Shown: piece by piece, positions 44,239 to 54,300 of the stretch
Layout of the letters: every line of letters begins with the position of its first letter
Position numbering within the stretch: the stretch's first letter is position 1
Source: Micractinium sp. NFX-FRZ
Lineage: Eukaryota; Chlorophyta; Trebouxiophyceae; Chlorellales; Chlorellaceae
Assembly (NCBI GenBank): GCA_029339195.1
Contig: JAPTJF010000412.1
Coordinates: 1 to 56,281 of the forward strand
Reading direction: 5' to 3'
DNA: 56,281 nt
Program-made: the position numbers and the translations under genes
The notes under the pieces: model-generated
The model's input: the letters and a program-made list of their open reading frames with translations, nothing else
What the model was told of the DNA's origin: nothing
The model's database searches: none

Positions 44239-46644
44239 ATGCTGCGGGTGCCGCTGGACGGCGTGTGGAGGTGGGCTGCAAAGGGGCTTGCAGCCTTTTT
44301 GGCGCGCAACACCGGCTGGCTCTCAAACACGGCTGCTCTCATTACGTCGTGGGTCCCCTTGGGACGTCCAGCCTCGCGTGCCGGCCCCTTTTTGCGCCCC
44401 GCAATTTTTCACGTCCCTGCCGCCTGCTTTCGGCGCCTCATTGGTGATTGCAGTACTGCATAACATACCCGCAGCTCTTTGTCGAAGCCCTGGGCTAGGC
44501 CGCGCGCCTCCTGACCACCACCGCCTGCCCGCTTGCCTGCCCGCCCGCCCCGCGTCCCTGCTGCGCTCGCCTGCCTGCAGCACAGAAGAGGACAAGGTGT
44601 TTGAGAATGCGCTAGCTCAGTTCTGGGAGCATGGAGACAGGTGTGTGGGGCAGTACTGGTGGCAGCAGCGCCCGCAATAGCAGCTACGCAGCAGCAAAGT
44701 TGGTGGCAGCAACAAAGTGCGGCACTTCCGCCGCGCTCCGCTCACCCCTGCGTCGAGGCCCCTGCCTCTGCACCCACTCGCCTTGCAGGCTCGAAAAGTG
44801 CACCTCCCTGCTGTCGAGGAAGGACTTCAACGCAGTGAAGCGGCGGTACCAGCAGCTGGAGGTGAGGGGGGGGCGGGAGGGAGGGGAGGCGCTTGCCCAG
44901 TCAGCCTGGCTTTGCCCGCCCGCACGCAAGGCAAGAATTTGCTTTGCGTGTCACCCTCCCTCCACCTGCGCTCTCAGGCCCGCCCTCGCCTGGTGTGCTG
45001 CTCCCCCCCATGTCCTCCCTCCTTCGCTGCTTTAATGGCGCAACCAACACCAACGAACACCAACGCAGGCTGGCATTGACCCACATGACCGCCCCCACCT
45101 CTGCCGTCCCTCCCCGCCATTCGGGCTGTGCTCCCCACCCTCTGAACAAGTGTCTGGCTTGCCCCGTTGCCTTGTGTGCTTCGGCTGGCTGGCCGCAGGA
45201 TGACCTGAAGGCCATCGACATGGGGCGGGTGCAGCTGCCCAATTACCCGGTGCCGGGCGAGGCGCTATCGGTGGCGCAGCTGCAGAAGAAGGTGCGCGGC
45301 CGTGGGGCTTAGGGCTGCTGCTGGGTAGCTGCTGTTGCTGCTGCTGCTGCACTGGGGCAGCTGCGGAGCTGCACTGGAGGTGCTGCGGTACTCTGTTTCC
45401 CGGCACACGCAGGGGCCGTGGCCCGCGGGCCCTGCTGACGTGGCTCATGCGGAAGCTGCCCTGCTGGGGGGCAACTGTCGCCCGCCGCTGGCGAAGAGCC
45501 AGGGTGCTCCACCTGCGCACGCAACGTGCACACCTTCACGCGCGCTTGACGCGCCTCGCCTCGCTGTCTGCACCCCTGCACCTGCCCCCGCTCCGCGTGT
45601 GAAGAGCAAGGGGCACGGCGCAGCCACGGTGTGTGCCCCGCACAGCTGCATGCCTGCCGCTCCTCAACCATGCCCGCTGCAACTCCCCGCCCCCCGCTCT
45701 GCCCGCTTTGCAGGTGAAGAGCCAGGACACTGAGCGGCGCAAGGGCATCCCGTGGACGGAGGAGGAGCACCGCTTGTTCCTCATGGGCCTGGCCAAGTAT
45801 GGCAAGGGCGACTGGCGCAGCATCAGCCGCAACTTTGTCATCACCCGCACGCCCACGCAGGTGCGTGCAGCAGCAGCAGCGGCAGGGGCTGGGCGGGCGG
45901 TGTTAGCTGGCAGCAGGGCCGCAGGGGGCAGCAGCAGGCTGGGCGGTGTCAGCTGGCAGCAAGGGCCGCGGTTTTGTCATCACCCACACGCCCGCAGACT
46001 TGTGTCAAGTGTGGTGTGCAGGGGAGCTGGTATGCGAGTGGTGGACGGGTGGCAGTGTGCATTGATGTGCGAGCGGGCGCGGCGGCGCTGCTCCTGCTGC
46101 CACGCTGTGGCCATGCTGCGCTGGGTGCTGTGGGAAAGGTTCTTGGTCCGAAGCCGCCCCGTGTCCTGCCCCTCCACCGCGCCAGCTGCCTCCCCTGGCA
46201 GCCATTGCATCCACCCCGCCCTCTGCCCCCCCACTACCACCCAGTCCATGTCCCCCCCTTGCATGGGTGCCTTGGCTAGCAAAGACAAACTCAACTATCA
46301 TGCGCAGCCCTCACCACACGTGCTCCCGCCCATCACCTTCCGTGCTGCAGGTGGCCAGCCACGCGCAAAAGTACTTCATCCGCCTCAACTCCCAGAACAA
46401 GAAGGACAAGCGGCGCGCCTCCATTCACGACATCACAACAGTGGCCCCCGTGCACGACGCCTCGGCTGTGCCAGGAGCCGTCACGGCTGCCGCCTTCATG
46501 AGCGCCGTGCCCATCACTGGGCACAACCCGGCAGTGGCGGCGGTTGTGGCGCCCAGCGCGCCGCCGCCCGCGATGGCCGGCATGGCGGGGCTGCCCACGA
46601 TGATGCCGCACGGCATGCTGCCCATCCCACGCCCGCCGCAGTGA
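44239..46644 (+). CDS. DIVARICATA-like MYB with SHAQKYF motif
   Basis: Probable nuclear transcription factor. Exons: 44239-44270, 44581-44640, 44789-44861, 45199-45291, 45714-45860, 46351-46644; 232 aa. The first SANT/MYB repeat begins [19 protein letters not shown] and ends in [10 protein letters not shown] linker with [10 protein letters not shown] matches the IPIPGY linker of plant DIVARICATA proteins. The second repeat reads [38 protein letters not shown] and VASHAQKYF (SHAQKYF at 138-144), followed by [13 protein letters not shown], typical of this subfamily. The C-terminal tail is Ala/Pro/Met-rich. The tiny first exon (32 nt) supplies ten codons and the Trp that opens the first repeat, which supports its choice. 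Intron 5 holds a copy of the exon 5 donor edge. Confidence 0.93.
45966..45997 (+). repeat. copy of MYB exon 5 donor-side edge
   Basis: It repeats 45827-45860 (encoding [11 protein letters not shown]) 139 bp downstream in intron 5, nearly identical apart from a few substitutions and a 2-base shortening. The copy ends CCCGCAG, i.e. a potential acceptor, and has lost the GT donor. Confidence 0.87.
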
Positions 46645-47835
46645 GCCTGGGCCGGCTCGCTGTGGGCGCTGGCACCCGTGTGCGTGTGCCCGCCGTACTA
46701 TGCCTGCGGCCTGCGCTTCTTGTGTGCCCGTCGGGGATGGCAGGCGGCGCTGAGGGGCGGGCCATTTTCTGCCTGCGCTGCCCTGCCCCCAGGGCACCCA
46801 TTACATTCACACACCTCCGAACTGCCTGACTGCCTCTCCTGTGCCAACACCATATGACACACCCCTCACAATATGCCCCCCGTTTTTGATGTATGCTTGC
46901 TTGCTTTTCCATCGTCACGCCTCTGCCGCTCTTTCTTCGGTCGCTCCCCTTACTGCTCGCTTTTCTGCCGCCCCGCTGCCCGCTCTGTGCTCCTCCATGG
47001 TATGCCCTGATCTCATCGCTCTCTGCCAACCCGCCTGGCCCGGCCTGGCCTGTAATTCAGTAACATGTCTGAGGGTTGCCGACACATGATGCGTTTGGGT
47101 CAAAAGGGAGGTGTGATTGGCGTGGCGTGGCGGGCCGCTGTCGCGCTCAGCAGCAGCGGCGAGCGGCGGCGCACGGGCGCCATAGGCAGGTGGCGTCGGC
47201 CCAGCGGCGAGTGTCAGGGGAAGGGAGAAGGCGGTCGAATGCGTGTACGGCATTCATTTGGGATGCAGCACAGCCATCAGCATCAGTGGGGCGGGCAGGA
47301 GGAGGGGGATGCACGGGAGGGAGGGGGGTGTTGGAATCGACGGAAATCGGCAAGTATTGACAGGGAGGTCAGGGGTACCTCGGGGCTCGACTAATGAAGG
47401 GGGGGAGTGGCAAGAGCAGGGGGGGAGGCAGGGCCGGCAGACGGGAAAAAGAGGGAGGAAGGAGGAAGACAGTACAAGAAAGAAGTGAGACATTGACACA
47501 GGTGTGCGCTGTGTGCGGCACAGGGGGGCATGGCTCGGCCCCCAACAGGGGGGCCTGCGTGGGCAGCGCTGAGCGTGCATGCAACTGCGCACTGGCTAGG
47601 GTGCGCGTGGGACGGGCTGGGGGTGGGGGGGAAGGGCAGCTGGGTCGCGACTCAAGCCCCGGCAACTTGCTCTCTCTACTATCTGCTGCATGCCCCGGCC
47701 GCCCCGCCTGTGCGGCGGGGCAGGGCGCGGGGTGGGTGGCGGCAAGCCTGCGAACTCGTGCAGGCAGGCAGGCATGCAGGCAGGGCTCGCCCCGCCGCCG
47801 CTGCCGCCGCTGCCACCGCATCACGGTGCTTGCTC
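46645..47835. other. convergent MYB / carrier intergenic region
   Basis: 3' UTRs of two convergent genes. TGTAA at 47051-47055 suits the MYB transcript. The plus strand is G-rich between about 47280 and 47460. No further gene is supported. Confidence 0.5.
47051..47055 (+). terminator. TGTAA polyadenylation motif (MYB gene)
   Basis: TGTAA on the transcribed strand 406 nt behind the MYB stop codon. Candidate chlorophyte poly(A) element. Confidence 0.5.
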
Positions 47836-50483
47836 CTACTCCCGCCAGCCAGGTGCGGGCAGTGCTAGCGTGAGGCAGGCGGCGGGGGAGCCCTGCGGCC
47901 TGCTGCTGGCCACAGCGGCGGGCTGCAGCTTCAGCTGGGCGCTCAGGCTGCGCTGCTGCGGCTGCTTCTGCCGCGCCGCCTGCCGCTGCTGCTGCACGGG
48001 CTGCAGCCGCTCCTGCTGCTTCTTGATGAGGACCTGCAGCCAGAAGAGGAGAGGGGGCAGGGAGGGACGAGCGGCACAGTCAGCAGCAGGGCGATGAGGC
48101 AAGCGCACAGCTGAGGGCAGCAGCAGAGCGAGGGTGCGAGCGCACAGCCAGAGGGCAGCAGCAGAGCGAGGGTGCAAGCGCACAGCTGGTGGGCAGCAGC
48201 TGAGCGAGCCGGTGAGCGGACAGTTGGCTGCACACACCCTGCCCGCAGAGCGAGCTGGCAGGCACTGCTGCGTCCCAGCTGCACCCCGCCTGGCTACAGC
48301 TGCTGCTGCCTTGGTGCTGTGCTGCCAGGCTGGCGTGTTGTGCTGCCAGGCTGGCACCCCTTCCCCTGCCCCACCTGGCGGATGGCCTCGAAGAAGCAGA
48401 AGAAGATGGCGGAGTTGAGCCCGTTTGAGAGCGCGCGCGGCCCCACGCCCCGGAAGAACGGCTTCAGCCCCTGCCCCTCCTTCATGATGCTTCTCGCTGC
48501 CGTCACAATGGTGGGGCGGCTGCTGGCGGAGCACATCATGATGGTCTTGAGGACGTCCAGCGGGGTGGTGGCCGCCGCAGCCGCCGCGCCCGCCACGCCA
48601 CCCATCACCAGATCCTCCGCCACGTTGGCGGGCCGCCCGTCGTGCAGCCGGCTGTGCATGTTGCGCATCATCTCGTACACCGCAAACTTGACGGCCATGT
48701 CGGGCACATCCTCCAGCACGGTGGGCAGGAAGCCCTGCAGGGGGCGGGGGCATGAGGGGCGGCGACGAGGCAGGAAGCAGGGGGTGAGAGTCGAGTGTAG
48801 ATGGCAAAGATTTGACAGAAATGCTGATGAGCCAGCAGCGTTACTGCACAGGCCGCTGCATCACACTGCTGCGGCTGCCTCTCCTCTGCTGAAGATTGTG
48901 GCACCGCGCTGTGTTGCTGGCGCCCCGCTGCTGCCGCCTGCCCCTGCACACCGCACCCTGCCTAGCCGCCCGCCGGTCTCACCGTGAAGAGCCCGCGCAC
49001 GCCTGCGGCGCTGACGATGGACTGCGCCGCATGGAAGACGTTCTTGTAGATGCCCGCCTGCACCGAGCGGATGCACACCGCCAGCGGCACCTTGACCACG
49101 CTGCTGCCCAGCGCAGCCACCGCGCCGGCGGTGAACGCGGTGGCGCCGTCGCTGAAGTCGGTGCGCTGCTTCAGGAAGCGCTTGGTGGTGGAGTAGAAGG
49201 CAAAGTAGGTGCCAATGATGATGCCCGCCCCCGTGGCGGCGCCCACCACGCCCTGCGCACGAGGAACGGAATCAAGGGAGGCATGCAGGGGTCAGGCGCA
49301 CAGGCAGGACAGCCGCAGAGGCGGGCAACGGAGCATGGGTTGAGCGGAGCATGCGCTGACAAGGCGTGAAGGCCGGGTAAGCACACTAAGCTGACCGTGT
49401 CTTTGACAGGACGCACATGGCCGGCTGCCCCCTGCTCCCCGCCCCTGCTGCTCAGCCACTCTGCTCACTGCCTCGTGTCCTGCCGCTCAGCCACCCCACC
49501 ATACAGTCTGCACCCCGCACCGCACCCTGCCTCTCAGCCACCCCACCCTACAGTCTGCACACCGCACCTTGTACAGCCCTTTCACTTCCAGCAGCCGGCG
49601 CTCCAGCGGGGCAGCCTGGTTAGGAGCCACACTGGGTGCCCTGCCGCCGCTGCCGCTGCTGCTGCTGCCGCCGGCTGGCTTGGGGGTGCCGCCGCGGCCT
49701 GTCTGCATCCGCACTTTCATTGTGTCCAACGGGTGGATGGTGCTCTGAGAGGCGGCCCGCGCCATGGCCCCGGCAACGACGTCATGCGCCGGCTTCTGGT
49801 CGGGCTGCGGCGGCGGCGGGGGCGCCGCCAGGGGCGCACTGACTGCTGCTACTGGCGTGGCCGTCATGGTGGCTGCCGCGCTGCTGCTGGTGGCGGCCAC
49901 AGCTGCCGCAGACACGGCGCCGCCCTCCTTGCCGGTGGGCTGCGGGCGGGGAGACCAAGGGGTGCGGGCGGGGCGCACGGGGGTGAGGCAAGGCGGCAGG
50001 GCGGCAACGCCAGGCTACACCAGCCTTGCACATGGCATCTGGCTAGGTGCACGTGCCCAGCATGGCTTGCGGCAAGCAAAAACACAATCTGGCTTGCCAC
50101 ACACACTCACGCCCCTTGCGTGAGCAACGGCGGCGACCCTGCCCTGCTGCCTGCGCCCTGCGCACCTGCCCCAGGGTGGCGCCCATGCCAGTGCCTCCAA
50201 GCGCCCTGCGCAGCACCAGAGTCACACCTGCGCCAGTGGCTGCTGTCACCACGCCCTGCAGAAACATCAGCGGCCGGCGGCGGGCAGAGGGTCAGCGGCG
50301 GGCGGAGGGCGGCTCGACAATCGGCGCACAGGAAACTTGCTAAACCCCAGCCCTGGCCAACCCTCCGCGGCCCGCCTCCCAAACTGACTTCAGAGCGCCC
50401 ACCAGAGTGCTGGGGCGGGTGCCGTTGCCTGATCGCCCCCACCTACCCGGCCCAGTCAAGGCCGGCCTCCCCAGAAGCGTCAT
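47836..50483 (-). CDS. mitochondrial carrier family protein (SAMC-like)
   Basis: Six-helix solute carrier of the mitochondrial or plastid inner membrane; substrate not determinable. Exons: 50483-50346, 50255-50166, 49939-49568, 49252-48983, 48734-48375, 48033-47836; 475 aa. Three carrier repeats are visible by their signatures: IHPLDTMKVRMQ (Pro146), the degenerate VPLAVCIRSVQ (Pro256) and TTPLDVLKTIMM (Pro348). GLYKGVVGAATG, GLFTGFLPTVLEDVPDMAVKF and FFRGVGPRALSNGLNS match the half-repeat loops. The pattern DVPDMAVKFAVYE is closest to the S-adenosylmethionine carrier group, a tentative call. Ahead of repeat 1 lie an additional half-repeat-like segment (exons 1-2) and an Ala/Pro linker. The C-terminus ends in a Gln-rich tail. 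The start is uncertain: an ATG at 50758 opens a good 33-codon exon ending CAG/GTGGGC, but no acceptor joins it in frame. The exon 1 donor (GGG/GTTTAG) is weak. Confidence 0.82.
48100..48226 (+). repeat. 36-bp minisatellite in last carrier intron
   Basis: Three and a half copies of a unit containing GCGCACAGCTGAGGGCAGCA then GCAGAGCGAGGGTGC. The last copies are more diverged. Confidence 0.85.
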
Positions 50484-51361
50484 GCAACTAGCAGCTGCCA
50501 GCGGCGTGGTACACAGCCGAATTGAGGCTCGGGCAGGCGTCAAGGACCCCGCAACGCGGCGCTCATGCGCCTCACTTCAAACTCCCGCCGGCAGCCGGCA
50601 TGGAGTTGGCGCCCCACGGCGGCCCTTTGTGCCCACCTGAGTCAGGCTGGCAAACGGCGCGGCCCGGACGCTGCGGCTGGCCTCCTGGCAGCCGCTGGTC
50701 ACTCCTGTCGCAGGCTCCGCCGCCTCAAAGCGCATCGTTGGCGCCTCCAGCCCCAGTAATTGCCTTCCAGCAGCCCGTAGGAGTGCTGGCAGGCAGAAGT
50801 CCGCTCCGAGCGCCGCGGCAGGTCAAGGAGGGGCTGGCTGGCTGATCGGAGCGAGGGTGGCTATGCTGGGGATGGAAGAGCGGGAGGCTGATTGCAATAT
50901 AGGCGGCCGAGAGCTGCGATCGATGAGAGGAGAGGCAGGCCTGCGGCAAGAAGTGCATCGACGCACGCTGGCGTGGCAGCGACGCCGTTTCACTTCACTT
51001 CTTGCTGCCACCGCCTGCATGTCGGTTCGCCTCTTTCCTTGCATTAGACACCTTCTAGCATGCCATCGGAAGGGGAGGCAGGGTGGGTTTTGAAGGCCCA
51101 TGACCACCGCCCACCGCGGCGACTCCACCTGCCGCCGCGCCATGCCGGTAGCTGCCCTCCCCAGACTTCTCATACATGTGCATGCCTATATCACATAGTT
51201 TGAACACAGTGGGTGGATGCTGCGGGCACTGTGATCACAATTTCAAGGGCCCACGCCTGCCCGTCAACCGCCCTCCTGCCCTGGACCGGCAGCAGTGGCC
51301 AGCAATTGGCAGGAAGGCTTCTGACATAGCATATCATGAAACAGGTTCGGGTCCATGTGCC
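50484..51361. other. carrier upstream region and NAGS 3' flank
   Basis: 878 bp between two minus-strand genes. The part near 50660-50758 may be an unplaced first exon or 5' UTR of the carrier gene. Otherwise nothing distinct was seen. Confidence 0.45.
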
Positions 51362-54300
51362 TCACTTAGGCCCCAGCCGCTTGCTGAACAGCTGAGAGTT
51401 GCGCGAGGGGTCGATGCGTGCACGCCGCGCCTCTGGCAGCAGCATGCTGAGGTGGGCCACGCCCGCGGGCTTGAACCCTCGCTGCTCAAACCAGTCTGCT
51501 GTGCGGGTGGTCAGCAGCACCAGCCGCTGGATGCCCTGCTGCGCGGCGTCCGCCTCTGCAGGGGCGAACACAGGAGCGGGGCGGCACGGGATGGCGTTCA
51601 GCAGGCATGTGCGAGGAAGGCTGCCCCGGGAAGTACGGTACGGTACGGCACAGCAGACCCCCTCGCCCTGCGCTCGCTCGGCAGCCCTTCTGCTCGCACC
51701 AGGCACCTCTGTACAGCCCTCCTGCCACCCCGCCCTGACAGCACGGGCTGAATGCACACCCCTGCCACCCAACGATGCCACCCTTCCCCAGACATGTCAC
51801 CCCGCCCCAACTGTCTCTCCCCAACTCACCCCGACTCAACTGTCTCTCCCCAACTCACCCCGCCCTGCCACCCTGTCCCCGTCGCCCCTCCCCCCACAGC
51901 CCTTTCCCCCACCCCTCGCCCCATCCATCTGTCCCCCATGCCGCCTCCCACAGCCCTTCCCACCCACCCTGCCTTTACTGTCGTTCTGTTCACCCCATGA
52001 CCACTCACCCAGGTACTCTAGCAGGCTGTCCCCCTTGCCGCCTCCCCGGTAGGATGCGTGCACCACAAACGCGCCCAGCTCCGCCACCTCCTCCCCGCTG
52101 GCGTTGGTGCCCAGCGGCTTCATGGCGGCGCAGCCCAGCACCTTTGACTCGCGCTCGAGCACCGTGAAGTGGGGGATCTCGCTGCGGGGGGTGGGGGAAG
52201 AGTTGGGGGGTGTGGGGAGAGGTGGGGTAAAGGGGGCAGGAACAGGAGGCTGGAATGGGGCAGCCCAAGCGCTTGCCATTTGCGGCATGAAGCAATGTGA
52301 TGTGGGCGGGGCCGCTGCAGGGGGTGTAAGAGGGGGATGGGCTGATGCGGGGTGGAGGGGGCGGGGAGGGGGCGCACAGGTGTGAGCGATTGGTGCGCAA
52401 ATTGGGTAAGGAGATGAGGGTTGGCAGGGCACGGTTCAACCGGCTTTGAGCGGCGGCTGCGCTAAACAGAAGAGGCAGGCAGGCTTGCAAAGCTGCCAGA
52501 AGGCATGTCGAAAAGCGTGGCACAAGTGGCGCTCGGGCAGGGCCGCTTGCCAGGTGCAGGCATCCATTCAGCCCCACACCACCAAAATCACCACGTCGAC
52601 CCAATTTGAAAGCACTCTCCCCACCAGGACCTCATTGCAATCTCGCCTCCATTCCGTGGCCCACCAACATCACAACCCCGCCTCCACCTGCCTCTCGCCC
52701 TCCTTCACCTAGCTGCCACCACAGTTGCCCACCCCCAACCCGCTGTCCCACCAGCACGCCCCCCCACCAAGCCGCTCACCTCAGCAGCTGCTCATCGCTG
52801 CGCTTCACCAGCACGCCCCGCTCCTCCAGCGGCCGCAGCAGCTCTTGGATTGAAGCCAGGTCCTGAGGCAGTAACATGGTGGGGAGGGGGGGAGGGGGAG
52901 GCAGGGTCGCAATGGGAGGCGTGGAGGGGCAGACAGGCATGTGAGGGCAAGGCTCTTGAATGGCAGCCAGGTCCTGAGATACAGGCATTTAATGTGAAGG
53001 GTGGAGGGGAGGGCAGGCAGTGGTTACATTGGCAGCACAGCCAGGCCCTGAGACACAGGTATGTGGTGGAGAAGGAGGGGAAGGCAGGCAGGCAGTTGAG
53101 GTCAAGCCGAGAAGATCCATGAAGGGGGCAGCAGATCCAACGGGGGGCGCCAGGTCGTGAAGCGGGCGTGCAAGGCAGAGGCGGAGGCAGCATGGGCAGC
53201 GATGTGCCGGAGGGGAGAAGGTGGAGAATCCGTTGCAGTGCAGTGTAACAAGCAGTGGGTCCCGCGCCGGCGGGCGGTGCAGCGCGCGGCCCCACGCCTA
53301 CGCGCGCATGCCTCCCTTCCCCTGCCTCCTCCCCCTGCCGTCCCTCCCCTCTCCTCACCTGCAAGCCCGCCCTCCGGATGCCCTCATAGAAGTCGGTGGA
53401 AATCATGGTGCCCACGCCATCCCGAGAGTAGAGCTCCAGCAGCAGGCCGCCATCCATCTGTGCATCCACTAGGTGTGCCCGCTTCACGCCGCTGCGGCAC
53501 ACCGTGCACGCCGCCAGCAGCGGCGGCGGCAGGCCGAGGTCGTACCAGCGGTCGAAATCCAGGTCAAAGCCGGAGGGGCCGTTGCCGCCGCCGCCGCCGC
53601 CGCCGCTGCCGCCGCCGCTGCTGCTGCTCTCGCTGCCGCTGCCGTAGCCTGCGCATGGGGGTGGGCCGGGGGAAAGGAAGATGCGGTGAGAGGCACCAGG
53701 TCTGTATTGCGTGCTGCTCATGTGCTATTAGCTAAACTACCCAGGTGGGGCGGTGGGGTTGGGAAGGCGCAGGGACGGCGCCGGAGTCAAGGCCCTATGG
53801 CCAGCATGCTGCAGTGCTGAGCCTGGCCCGGCTGGCACCCTTGCACTCCGTACCACCCACCACCCAGCTGCTCCGCCTGCTGCCGTTGAGGTCCCGTGCT
53901 CCGCAGCATGGCCCGACCTACTGCTCATCCCCCCCACACCATAGAGTACTGAAGCACAGCACCCACCTCGCTGCAGGTCGTCATTGAGCTGGTCGGCATG
54001 CTGCCCATCGGGCGCCATGCGCCGCAGCATGGCCTCCGCATCCGATAGCGGCAGCCAGAGGGGCAAGTCGAGCGGCTGGCTGTCGGGCGTGGTCAGCACA
54101 ATGAGCTTGTCGGCGGCAAGGTCAATGGCGGCACGGGCGGCCACTGCACATGGCAAGGGACGGCAGGATGGGCACCGCAATCAGCAGCAGCAAAGGGGGG
54201 ACCGACTGTGGGAAGTTGAGCGGGCGCGGGCAGGCGCTCTGCCAGCCTGGGACGCATGCCGGCGCGACATGCCGGCACCAGGTGGTGTGCCCCCTCCCAC

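Noticed and set aside
50660..50758. Alternative first exon of the carrier gene starting at ATG 50758
   Set aside because: It has a good donor (CAG/GTGGGC), but no acceptor joins it in frame to the carrier exon, so it was left out of the model.
51290..51360. tRNA-like B box (GGTTCGGGTCC)
   Set aside because: No A box, acceptor-stem pairing or cloverleaf could be drawn around it.
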